Assembly: GCA_021203145.1 (NCBI GenBank) | Contig: JAJQBS010000093.1 | Coordinates: forward strand, 1 to 32,790 | DNA: 32,790 nt | Direction of reading: 5' to 3' | Source of the DNA: Lachnospiraceae bacterium | Lineage (GTDB): Bacteria > Bacillota > Clostridia > Lachnospirales > Lachnospiraceae | Shown: piece by piece, positions 6,365 to 13,980 of the stretch | Numbering within the stretch: position 1 is the first letter of the stretch | Layout of the letters: each line of letters starts with the position of its first letter | The notes under the pieces: model-generated | Database searches by the model: none | What the model was told of the DNA's origin: nothing | The model's input: only the letters and a program-made list of their open reading frames with translations | Program-made: the position numbers and the translations under genes

Positions 6365-8890
6365 TCAGAACCCCTGCTCTGTGCGGTTGATGATATCGTC
6401 CTGCAGCGAACGGGAAAGAGTCGTAAACAGGGCACTGTAGCCTGCCACGCGCACCACCAGCTGCTTATAATTTTCCGGATGCGCCTGCGCGTCAAGCAGG
6501 GTCTCGCGGCTGACAACGTTGAACTGCATGTGTATGCCCTTCTGGTCAAAGAATCCGCGGATCAGGGCGACAAACTTCTCCAGTCCCTCCCTCCCCGAGA
6601 GTGCAGACGGATGAAATTTCTGGTTAAACAGCGTGCCGTTTGACACGATGAAATGATCCAGCTTTGCCACGGAGCTGGCCGCAGCCGTCGGCCCCTTGAC
6701 GTCTCTGCCCGCAGACGGTGATACACCGTCCGCCACCGGCGTGTGGGCATACCGTCCATCCGGCGTCGCGCCGGTCTGTGCGCCGAGCGGCACATTCGCG
6801 GATACTGGATAAAGTCCCGCCTGGAACTGACCGCCGCGCGGGTTTTTATAATCCTGGACCGGCTTCGTATAATAGTAAGCCATTTCCCGCGCCAGAGCGT
6901 CCACCTCCGGGATGTTGTTGCCATACTTTGGAACCGCCTCGATCAGGGAATGAATTTCCTCGTAGCGCGCCATCCTTTCGGGAGATGGTTTTGCGCTCAT
7001 CACGGCGGACAGCACCGCAGCGGCGGTATGCTCATCGACCTTTTCTCCGGCCGCTCGGACCTTTTTGAGGATCGTCGTCGTCAGATCAGCCACTGACTGC
7101 TCATCCATCCCTTTTCCATAATTCCACACGAGAGCTTCCTTCAGCTCCTGCATGGTAAACTTTTTCTGCTCATAGACAAGCGTCCTGACTGCGTAGAAGG
7201 CGTCGGCGATATTCGCAATGCCGAAGCCCTGCGGACCGGTAAAGTTATATACGGCCCCACCCTCCTGCAGGGATTTCCCCCGTTTGATGCAGTCATCGAC
7301 CAGGCAGGACTCAAACGGAAGCGGACACCGCTCGGCATGTGCCACATCAATCGCATTGTCCGCGTTCGCCAAAAGCGAAATGCAGTAATCCATCTGCTTT
7401 TTGTAGGCTTCGCAGAACTCCTCGAAGGTCGCCATCTTTGTCACGTCCCCCGTCTCGACGCCGACGAGCTCGCCCTTATCATAGCCATTTGAAAATACCA
7501 GCTCCAGAGGGCGGCACATATTGAAGAACGCCGCGTCATGCCAGCCGTCCGTTTTGCCGGCTTTCTGCGGCTCCACGCAGCCGATGATATTATAATCCCG
7601 CGCTTCCTCGAGGGTGAGACCCCGGTTCTGCAGCGTGGGGATGATCACCTCATCGTTGTAATAAGCCGGCTGCCCGAGCCCCGTGCGCGTCAGATCCGCC
7701 GCCTTAATCAGGAATTCATGCGGTGAGCCGTTCCAGACACGGACAGAGAAGGATGGCTGCGGCAGATGGACATGCTTCGCCGCCTGGATGCACATGAAGG
7801 ACAAATCGTTTGTTGCGTCTTCCCCGTTCGAATCTTGTCCTCCCGCGATCAGGTTCTGAAAGAGGCTGTAGCCCGCAAACCCTTCCGCCGACGCACTGTC
7901 GCGGCATTTATTCAGATCATTCAGCTTGACCCAGATACAGTCGATCAGCTCCTGTGCTTCCTCCGGCGTGGTTTTTCCCTGCTCCAGATCCTTCTTATAA
8001 TAAGGATACATGTACTGGTCAAACCGGCCCGGAGAGATCGAGTGTCCGCTCGACTCCAGCTGCAGAAGCTGCTGCACAAACCAGAAGGACTGGCACGCCT
8101 CGTAAAAGCTGCCCGCTCCCTTAGCAGGTACGTGGCTGCAGTTTTCCGCAATCTTAAGAAGCTCCTGCTTTCTGACCGGATCCTTGCACTGGGCGGCCAT
8201 TTTCTGTGCCAGTGCCGCATAGCGGGCTGCATACTCAGCCACTGCCTGGCAGCTGATAATCACTGCTTTCAAAAACTGCGTTTTCCTCGCATAGTCACAG
8301 TCACCCACCTGGACAGAGTCCAGCTCTGCCTGTGTCTTCGCGATGATGCCCTCGCAGCCGATCTCCAGCATCTCCCAGTATTTGACCGTAATATGCCCGA
8401 CTCCGTTGTAATAGTAGTTGCCCGGCGTGAAAATGTTGTGGTCAATCGCACGGATCGCTTCTGGAGCCATATAGGAGGTCGCAAGCTCGCTGGTGGTCTT
8501 TCCCTTCCAGTATTTATGTACCTCGCGAAGCTCAGCCTTCGTCTCCTCCGCGATGTAGAAGGGATCCGCCGGCCGGGTCGCCACGGTGTCGAACTCCGCC
8601 TCCAGCCATTCGTAAGAATACTCCGGGTAGGTCTGACAGCCCCTCGGGGCGAGCGTACTGCTGCCCACGATCAGCTCCCCGTCGCGGATCGTGATCGGGA
8701 TATGGCGCAGAATATGGGCAAACGCCTTCGCCCTGCGCATGATGATGGGTTCATTCTCCGTCTCCCTGTACGATTCTGTGATCAGCTTCGCCCGGGCTGA
8801 CTCAATCACCGGCATATTCGCAAAAAGATCATCAATCAGCTTCGTGATCCGCTCTGTTTTAGGAATATCAATGATATGAAACGTTTCCAT
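6365..8890 (-). CDS. B12-independent 1,2-propanediol dehydratase (glycyl radical enzyme)
   Basis: Large glycyl radical enzyme, 841 residues, which dehydrates 1,2-propanediol to propionaldehyde in the microcompartment. The glycyl radical loop RVAGYSALF is intact near the C-terminus (Gly817), and the thiyl cysteine is in NIIGCVEPQ (Cys438) with the Glu440 partner. Residues equivalent to the glycerol dehydratase active site are seen: His166 in GVGHITV, the SSGHSISPGRFD segment (about 280-291) and Asp452 in WHDAAFF. The GCVEP signature places it with diol dehydratases rather than pyruvate formate-lyase or choline lyase. The reading frame is complete, and AAGGAG precedes the ATG. It is the first gene of the operon, about 150 nt downstream of its promoter. 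I do not see an obvious encapsulation helix. Glycerol dehydratase is the nearest alternative; the aldolase and the dehydrogenases nearby favour propanediol. Confidence 0.93.
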   Translation of the reverse strand: METFHIIDIPKTERITKLIDDLFANMPVIESARAKLITESYRETENEPIIMRRAKAFAHILRHIPITIRDGELIVGSSTLAPRGCQTYPEYSYEWLEAEFDTVATRPADPFYIAEETKAELREVHKYWKGKTTSELATSYMAPEAIRAIDHNIFTPGNYYYNGVGHITVKYWEMLEIGCEGIIAKTQAELDSVQVGDCDYARKTQFLKAVIISCQAVAEYAARYAALAQKMAAQCKDPVRKQELLKIAENCSHVPAKGAGSFYEACQSFWFVQQLLQLESSGHSISPGRFDQYMYPYYKKDLEQGKTTPEEAQELIDCIWVKLNDLNKCRDSASAEGFAGYSLFQNLIAGGQDSNGEDATNDLSFMCIQAAKHVHLPQPSFSVRVWNGSPHEFLIKAADLTRTGLGQPAYYNDEVIIPTLQNRGLTLEEARDYNIIGCVEPQKAGKTDGWHDAAFFNMCRPLELVFSNGYDKGELVGVETGDVTKMATFEEFCEAYKKQMDYCISLLANADNAIDVAHAERCPLPFESCLVDDCIKRGKSLQEGGAVYNFTGPQGFGIANIADAFYAVRTLVYEQKKFTMQELKEALVWNYGKGMDEQSVADLTTTILKKVRAAGEKVDEHTAAAVLSAVMSAKPSPERMARYEEIHSLIEAVPKYGNNIPEVDALAREMAYYYTKPVQDYKNPRGGQFQAGLYPVSANVPLGAQTGATPDGRYAHTPVADGVSPSAGRDVKGPTAAASSVAKLDHFIVSNGTLFNQKFHPSALSGREGLEKFVALIRGFFDQKGIHMQFNVVSRETLLDAQAHPENYKQLVVRVAGYSALFTTLSRSLQDDIINRTEQGF

Positions 8891-9045
8891 GAAACTCCTT
8901 TCCCATGAGTGCGTTCTGAAACATCCGGCCGAAAAGCAACGAAAAGTCGCTCAGAATGATCCAGGTGCGTTTTAGCAGCAAAATTCCTGCCCGGCTCTGT
9001 GCATCAATCAGGCGCATCATGATAGTAAAACAATTGCTGATTCTG

Positions 9046-9074
9046 ATTATACGCTCCATTATCAGGCATGTCAA
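9046..9074 (-). promoter_or_regulatory. Consensus sigma-A promoter of the dehydratase operon
   Basis: On the minus strand a perfect TTGACA (9069-9074), a 17-base spacer and a perfect TATAAT (9046-9051). Transcription should start near 9039, giving a leader of about 150 nt before the dehydratase start codon. A match this good is normally strong unless repressed or controlled by an activator site; the repeats overlapping the -35 fit a regulated promoter. An ORF of 69 codons across the leader (8868-9077) has no recognisable features. Confidence 0.8.
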
Positions 9075-9099
9075 CACAAATCAACACATTTTCATGCCT
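9064..9099. promoter_or_regulatory. Operator-like repeats overlapping the -35 of the dehydratase promoter
   Basis: Two tandem 10-base units, TCAACACAAA (9071-9080) and TCAACACATT (9081-9090), are bracketed by the inverted repeat AGGCATG (9064-9070) and CATGCCT (9093-9099). The 10-base period is one helical turn, and the array overlaps the -35 box. This is a plausible repressor or activator site; the protein that binds it is unknown. Confidence 0.45.
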
Positions 9100-9126
9100 T
9101 TTTCTGTTGTTTTTGTCCAGGTATTT

Positions 9127-9152
9127 GTGTGGGATTTTGTTATTTCTTTGCA
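9127..9152. promoter_or_regulatory. Sequence block shared with the aldolase promoter region
   Basis: The segment contains GTGTGG, TTTTGTT and TTTGCA in the same order as 5296-5322 upstream of the aldolase promoter, with a one-base gap in alignment. It lies about 52 bases upstream of the dehydratase -35 box, immediately before the terminator of the preceding gene. It may be a common regulator site; the unequal distance to the two promoters is a reason for caution. Confidence 0.35.
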
Positions 9153-9159
9153 ATAGTCG

Positions 9160-9187
9160 AAAAAAAGGGGAGAGAAGACTCTCCCCT
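9160..9187 (-). terminator. Rho-independent terminator of the PPDK gene
   Basis: On the minus strand a nine-base stem (9166-9174 with 9179-9187, AGGGGAGAG arms) with a four-base loop is followed by a run of seven T. It lies about 70 bases after the PPDK stop codon and separates it from the microcompartment operon promoter. The GATAGGGGAG core is shared with three other palindromes in the window. Confidence 0.85.
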
Positions 9188-9254
9188 ATCCAGAGTTATC
9201 AGTCATTTTTGATATCTTGCGTTTCTGTCCGCGATGGCTGTCTGCTTCTGAGCT

Positions 9255-11885
9255 TTACGCGTTCTTATCCGCGATGGCTGCCTGTGCTGCAGCGAGGCGT
9301 GCGATCGGTACGCGGAACGGTGAGCAGGATACATAGTCAAGGCCGATCTTGTGACAGTATTCCACGGAGGACGGGTCGCCGCCATGCTCGCCGCAGATGC
9401 CGATGTGCAGATCCGGGTTCACCGGACGGCCAAGGTCGATCGCCATCTCCATCAGCTTGCCGACGCCGTTCTGGTCGAGCTTCGCAAACGGATCGTTCTC
9501 AAAAATCTTCGCGTCATAGTATGCGGTCAGGAACTTGCTCGCATCGTCGCGGGAGAATCCGTAGCACATCTGTGTCAGGTCGTTTGTGCCGAAGCAGAAG
9601 AAATCGGCCTCTTTCGCAATGTCGTCCGCCGTCAGCGCCGCACGCGGAATCTCGATCATCGTGCCGACCTCGTACTTCAGCTGGGCGCCCGCTGCCTTGA
9701 TCTCAGCGTCCGCCACTTCCACGACAGTCTTCTTGACATATTTCAGCTCCTTGGCGTCACCGACAAACGGGATCATGATCTCCGGGACGACAGTCCATTC
9801 CGGATGTCTCTTCTGTACGTTGATCGCCGCGCGAATGACCGCCATTGTCTGCATGCGGGCGATCACCGGGAAGGTGACGTCCAGACGGCAGCCGCGGTGC
9901 CCCATCATCGGGTTGAACTCCTTCAGGGCGTCAATCTGCTTGCGGATGTGCTCCATGCTCTTATGCTGCGCGTCCGCAAGCTTCCGGATGTCTTCCTCCT
10001 CGGTCGGTACAAACTCGTGGAGAGGCGGATCCAGGAAACGGATGGTGACAGGATTGCCCTCCATCGCCTCGTAGAGTGCTTCGAAATCTGCCTGCTGATA
10101 CGGAAGAATCTTCGCCAGGGCAGCTTCTCTTTCTTCGGTCGTCTCCGCGCAGATCATCTCACGAAACGCGTCGATCCTCTCCTCGCCGAAGAACATATGC
10201 TCGGTGCGGCAAAGGCCGATACCCTCCGCGCCAAGCTCACGGGCCTTCCGCGCGTCTCTCGGTGTATCCGCATTTGTCCTTACCTTCAGCTTGCGGTACT
10301 GATCCGCCCATGCCATGATGCGGCCGAACTCACCGGCGATCGTCGCGTCCACGGTCGGAATCAGACCCTCATAAACGTTACCGGTAGATCCGTCAATCGA
10401 AATCTCATCGCCCTCGTGGAATTCCTTGCTGCCGATCGTAAATTTCTTATGCAGCTCGTCCATCACAATGTCGCCGCAGCCGGATACACAGCAGGTACCC
10501 ATACCGCGCGCCACCACCGCCGCATGGCTGGTCATGCCGCCGCGGACAGTCAGGATGCCCTGCGCGTTCTTCATGCCCTCAATGTCCTCCGGAGAAGTCT
10601 CCAGACGAACCAGGACGACCTTCTCGCCTCTCGCGGCCCATTCCTTCGCGTCCTCCGCGGAGAAAACGATCTTGCCGCACGCCGCTCCCGGAGAAGCGCC
10701 AAGGCCTCTGGTCATCGGCACTGCCTTGTGAAGAATATAGGAATCAAACTGCGGATGCAGCAGCGTGTCAAGGTTTCTCGGATCAATCATGGCAACCGCT
10801 TCTTCTTCAGTCCGCTTGCCCTCATCCACGAGGTCGCACGCGATCTTCAGGGCAGCCTGCGCGGTCCTCTTGCCATTACGGGTCTGCAGCATATACAACT
10901 TATTATTCTCTACGGTAAACTCCATGTCCTGCATATCTCTGTAGTGATCCTCCAGGATCCTGCAGACGGAAGTGAACTGTGCAAATGCCTCCGGGAACTT
11001 CTGCTCCATCTCGGTGATATGCATCGGAGTGCGGACGCCAGCTACCACGTCCTCGCCCTGCGCGTTTGTCAGGAACTCGCCGAACAGACCCTTCGCCCCG
11101 GTCGCCGGGTCACGGGTAAACGCCACGCCCGTGCCGCAGTCGTCGCCCATATTACCGAATGCCATCATCTGTACATTTACAGCAGTACCCCAGGAGTATG
11201 GGATATCATTGTCGCGGCGGTAAACATTCGCACGCGGATTGTCCCACGAACGGAATACAGCCTTGATCGCCTCCACCAGCTGAACCTTCGGATCGGTCGG
11301 GAAATCGCTGCCGATCTTCGCCTTGTACTCGGCTTTGAACTGGTAAGCCAGCTCTTTCAGGTCGTCCGCGTCAAGCTCCACATCGTGAACGACGCCCTTT
11401 TTCGCCTTCATCTTGTCGATCAGCTCTTCAAAATACTTCTTACCGACCTCCATCACGACGTCGGAGAACATCTGAATGAAACGGCGGTAGCAGTCCCACG
11501 CCCAACGCGGGTTGCCTGACTTCGCAGAAAGTACCTCCACAACCTCTTCATTCAGGCCAAGGTTCAGGATCGTGTCCATCATACCCGGCATTGATGCTCT
11601 CGCACCCGAACGAACAGAGACAAGAAGCGGATTCTGAATATCCCCGAACTTCTTTCCGGTGATCTCCTCCATCTTGCCGATGGCCTCCACGATCTGTCCC
11701 ATAATCTCATCATTGATCTGGCGGCCGTCCTCGTAATACTGTGTGCAGGCCTCTGTCGTGATCGTGAAACCCTGCGGCACCGGCAGCCCCAGGTTCGTCA
11801 TCTCGGCGAGGTTCGCCCCCTTGCCGCCGAGCAGGTTCCGCATGTCAGCATTCCCTTCTGTGAACATATACACCCATTTGTTCAT
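9255..11885 (-). CDS. ppdK: Pyruvate, phosphate dikinase
   Basis: Interconverts pyruvate, ATP and phosphate with phosphoenolpyruvate, AMP and PPi; in anaerobic Firmicutes it often runs in the glycolytic direction or links PEP to PPi metabolism. The protein is 876 residues, the family norm. It starts MNKWVYMFTEG followed by LLGGKGANLAEM (nucleotide-binding domain), has the swivelling phosphohistidine motif GGMTSHAAVVARGMG around residue 455, and a TIM-barrel PEP domain with IGLCRTEHMFF, MGHRGCRL and GICGEHGGDPSS. The ATG at 11885 is chosen because AGGAGG precedes it; the frame runs further to 11939 but that part has no family features. It has its own promoter about 140 bases upstream and a terminator downstream. 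It follows a phosphofructokinase that is probably PPi-dependent, making a PPi-linked glycolytic pair. Confidence 0.97.
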   Translation of the reverse strand: MNKWVYMFTEGNADMRNLLGGKGANLAEMTNLGLPVPQGFTITTEACTQYYEDGRQINDEIMGQIVEAIGKMEEITGKKFGDIQNPLLVSVRSGARASMPGMMDTILNLGLNEEVVEVLSAKSGNPRWAWDCYRRFIQMFSDVVMEVGKKYFEELIDKMKAKKGVVHDVELDADDLKELAYQFKAEYKAKIGSDFPTDPKVQLVEAIKAVFRSWDNPRANVYRRDNDIPYSWGTAVNVQMMAFGNMGDDCGTGVAFTRDPATGAKGLFGEFLTNAQGEDVVAGVRTPMHITEMEQKFPEAFAQFTSVCRILEDHYRDMQDMEFTVENNKLYMLQTRNGKRTAQAALKIACDLVDEGKRTEEEAVAMIDPRNLDTLLHPQFDSYILHKAVPMTRGLGASPGAACGKIVFSAEDAKEWAARGEKVVLVRLETSPEDIEGMKNAQGILTVRGGMTSHAAVVARGMGTCCVSGCGDIVMDELHKKFTIGSKEFHEGDEISIDGSTGNVYEGLIPTVDATIAGEFGRIMAWADQYRKLKVRTNADTPRDARKARELGAEGIGLCRTEHMFFGEERIDAFREMICAETTEEREAALAKILPYQQADFEALYEAMEGNPVTIRFLDPPLHEFVPTEEEDIRKLADAQHKSMEHIRKQIDALKEFNPMMGHRGCRLDVTFPVIARMQTMAVIRAAINVQKRHPEWTVVPEIMIPFVGDAKELKYVKKTVVEVADAEIKAAGAQLKYEVGTMIEIPRAALTADDIAKEADFFCFGTNDLTQMCYGFSRDDASKFLTAYYDAKIFENDPFAKLDQNGVGKLMEMAIDLGRPVNPDLHIGICGEHGGDPSSVEYCHKIGLDYVSCSPFRVPIARLAAAQAAIADKNA

Positions 11886-11942
11886 GTTTCCTATTCCTCC
11901 TGATAATTTTCCGGGAAATCCGGCTGTTTTTGAATGCAATCA

Positions 11943-11969
11943 GATAGGGGAGCGCCTTTCTCCCCTATC
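11943..11969. repeat. GATAGGGGAG palindrome, copy in the ppdK leader
   Basis: Ten-base inverted repeat GATAGGGGAG (11943-11952) and CTCCCCTATC (11960-11969) around a seven-base loop. It lies within the transcribed leader of ppdK, 58 bases upstream of the start codon, so on RNA it would form a stable hairpin before the ribosome site. It belongs to the same family as the palindromes at 12256-12289 and 21521-21554 and the terminator at 9166-9187. Confidence 0.75.
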
Positions 11970-12031
11970 CGCCATGCCCGCACAGCTTTGTACTTTCCCT
12001 GTATATTTCTGGATTTACCACCCATAGGTCA

Positions 12032-12059
12032 ATTGTAACATATTTCCATCATCAGTCAA
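12032..12059 (-). promoter_or_regulatory. Promoter of ppdK
   Basis: On the minus strand a TTGACT -35 (12054-12059), a 16-base spacer and a TACAAT -10 (12032-12037). The transcript would start near 12025 with a leader of about 140 nt that contains the palindrome at 11943-11969. The rest of the ~440-base gap up to the phosphofructokinase gene holds AT-rich sequence, a GC-rich stretch at 12195-12260 and the palindrome at 12256-12289, but no gene I can support. Confidence 0.65.
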
Positions 12060-12255
12060 GAAAATCCTTGCCCGGATTTTGACTTTTTTGTGCAAAATCT
12101 TTGAAAGTTTCGTGTCTCGCCCTCTGGTTTTGTCTCTTTTGCAAAGCACAGGGGAAAACATTTTGTGCACAGGGTCTGTTTTACATAAAATAGGCCGCTT
12201 TTTATGATCACCGATCGCGTAACCATTCGCGCGATCTTCAAAAAACGCGGCCGTG

Positions 12256-12289
12256 ATCGGATAGGGGAACGCTCTTTCTCCTATCCGAT
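12256..12289 (-). terminator. ATCGGATAGG palindrome downstream of the phosphofructokinase
   Basis: Ten-base perfect inverted repeat ATCGGATAGG (12256-12265) and CCTATCCGAT (12280-12289), with further partly paired bases inside. It sits about 35 bases beyond the phosphofructokinase stop codon and could end its transcript, though the T run on the minus strand comes only after a further GC-rich stretch (near 12240). The sequence is a member of the GATAGGGG family found also at 11943 and 21521. Confidence 0.5.
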
Positions 12290-12323
12290 TAGTATACAAC
12301 TTTAGTCGTTTTATTTCACCAGA

Positions 12324-13571
12324 TTACTGTCTATATGCACTGCGGTTCAGCACAAGGTGCTTCGGAACGCCGTTCACCATCAGCGGGGTCAGCTCGCCAA
12401 GGATCAATGGACGCGCATACTCGACATAGCCTTCTCCGATGTCGGTGCCGTCATTGATAATCCATTCCGCCGGAACCGGCCTCTCCACATTCGCGATCGC
12501 ATGAATGTCATAGATGCTGTAGCCAACCTGATACGGGCTGCGCTCCTTTACATCGATCGTAATCATCATGCCGGTCTGGCCCTCGTCTGCCGCCTTGCAC
12601 GCCAGATAGCCTACATTAAAGGCTTCGTTGATATCATTCAGAGACGCGATGTGCGTAGCCGCTCTCTGCAGCGTGGAGAGCTCAATCGCGCGGGTCTTCA
12701 GGCCAGTCTCCGCCGCGATCTTATTCGCCAGGACAACCGCGCAGCCGGAGAGCTGCTTGTGTCCAAACGCGTCCACATAGTCTGAACCTGCGCCCAGCTC
12801 GCATACGAAGCGGCCATCCGCGATCTTGATACCCTCAGACACCGCGATCACCACAGAACTCTTCTTCACTGCAAGGTCTTTCACTCTCGCCAGGAAATCA
12901 TCCATATCAAAGGTTGCTTCCGGCAGGTAAATCATATCCGGACCTTCACAGTCCTCGTCTCTCGAAAGTGCAGCGGCAGCAGTCAGCCAGCCTGCGTTGC
13001 GCCCCATGATCTCTACGATACACACGGTCGGCTTCTCAATGCCAAAGCTCGCGTTGTCACGGATGACTTCTTTTAAAGAGGTCGCGATGTACTTCGCCGC
13101 AGAACCATAGCCCGGGCAGTGATCCGTGATCGGCAGGTCATTGTCAATCGTCTTCGGAACGCCCATGAACCGCTGGGTCTTGCCCTTCAGCGCCGCATAG
13201 TCAGAAAGCATCTTGATCGTATCCATCGAATCATTGCCGCCGATGTAGAACAGGCACTCGATGTTATACTTCTCAAGGATCTCAAAAATCTTATCATAAA
13301 CCGCCTCGTTGCCCTCGATCTTCGGCAGCTTGTAGCGGCAGGAACCAAGGAATGCGGACGGTGTTCTCTTCAGAAGCTCGATATCCTTGTCTTCCTTAAT
13401 ATACTCGCTCATATCCACCAGATCCTCATTCAGAAAACCCTGGATGCCGTGATGCATACCATAAATCTTCTCAACGCCAAGCTCCCTTGCCTTGCTCACA
13501 ACGCCCGCGAGGCTGGAATTAATCACCGCTGTCGGACCGCCGGACTGGCCTACTACAATATTTCCTTTCAT
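12324..13571 (-). CDS. 6-phosphofructokinase, PfkA family, probably PPi-dependent
   Basis: Phosphorylates fructose 6-phosphate to the 1,6-bisphosphate in glycolysis; 415 residues, longer than the ~320 of ATP-dependent bacterial PfkA and in the range of PPi-type enzymes. The PfkA fold is shown by VGQSGGPTAVINSSLAGVV at the N-terminus, the nucleotide or PPi loop IGGNDSMDTIKML, the catalytic PKTIDNDLPITDH, and MGRNAGWLTA. The aspartate after GGN in GGND, in place of the glycine of the ATP-type GGDGS, is the kind of substitution that marks PPi enzymes, so PPi use is likely but not certain. AGGAGG precedes the ATG at 13571, and the longer frame to 13640 is ignored. Location beside PPDK supports a PPi-linked pathway. 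It has its own promoter at 13728-13756. Confidence 0.9.
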   Translation of the reverse strand: MKGNIVVGQSGGPTAVINSSLAGVVSKARELGVEKIYGMHHGIQGFLNEDLVDMSEYIKEDKDIELLKRTPSAFLGSCRYKLPKIEGNEAVYDKIFEILEKYNIECLFYIGGNDSMDTIKMLSDYAALKGKTQRFMGVPKTIDNDLPITDHCPGYGSAAKYIATSLKEVIRDNASFGIEKPTVCIVEIMGRNAGWLTAAAALSRDEDCEGPDMIYLPEATFDMDDFLARVKDLAVKKSSVVIAVSEGIKIADGRFVCELGAGSDYVDAFGHKQLSGCAVVLANKIAAETGLKTRAIELSTLQRAATHIASLNDINEAFNVGYLACKAADEGQTGMMITIDVKERSPYQVGYSIYDIHAIANVERPVPAEWIINDGTDIGEGYVEYARPLILGELTPLMVNGVPKHLVLNRSAYRQ

Positions 13572-13727
13572 TGTAAATTCCTCCTGAATTTCTGTCTGTA
13601 GTTGTTCATTCTGTGAAAATCTGTAAAAATCCCGGAACATGTCCCATGTTCGCGAAGCGGATGTGGGATGTGGAATGTCCTTGAATGTCCGTCTCTCATA
13701 CGAGCAAAACAGATTTTCCCGTATAGC

Positions 13728-13756
13728 AGTATAGCAGAAATTTCCTGTTACCGCAA
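13728..13756 (-). promoter_or_regulatory. Promoter of the phosphofructokinase gene
   Basis: On the minus strand TTGCGG (13751-13756), a 17-base spacer and an extended -10, TGC then TATACT (13728-13733). The start would be near 13721 with a leader of about 150 nt. A second TATACT preceded by TGT at 13818-13823 could be a weaker upstream promoter, but I see no good -35 for it. Confidence 0.55.
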
Positions 13757-13849
13757 GATGGAATCCGGGGTTTTCATACTTTTTACATCTTTTTACACCA
13801 AACCTTTTTTCGCCAATAGTATAACAGCAAATTTAAACAGTCTTCACGT

Positions 13850-13980
13850 AATTTATAGTAAACGACTTTAGTCGTTTTACTTTGCGCCAGACGCGAGGCT
13901 ACGCAAGCAGCCATTCCTTGCGCGTCTGTGTGCACCCTTTATAGTGAATGACAAAAGAATTTTGTCGTTCACTATAATTT
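13850..13980. mobile_element. MITE-like element with terminal inverted repeats
   Basis: About 130 bases bounded by inverted copies of a 17-base end: AATTTATAGTAAACGAC at 13850-13866 and its near-complement GTCGTTCACTATAATTT at 13964-13980. Inside are nested hairpins at 13858-13880, 13887-13928 (CAGACGCG and CGCGTCTG arms) and 13939-13977. It has no coding capacity. The right end touches the stop codon of the MATE gene, so it is located like an insertion at the end of that gene. ACTTTAGTCGTTTTA inside the left end recurs at about 12299-12313 after the phosphofructokinase gene, which suggests a partial second copy. Confidence 0.55.

Noticed and set aside
8868..9077. 69-codon minus-strand frame in the dehydratase leader, a possible leader peptide
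   Set aside because: Its start lies upstream of the predicted transcription start and it overlaps the gene start; no attenuator-like codon runs.
9351..11519. 722-codon open frame on the plus strand
   Set aside because: It lies wholly antisense to ppdK and its product is rich in His, Arg and Leu, as expected for the complement of a GC-rich gene. No ribosome site or family features.
12015..12299. 94-codon minus-strand frame between the phosphofructokinase and ppdK genes
   Set aside because: It runs through the ppdK promoter and a palindrome, has no ribosome site and no protein-like composition.
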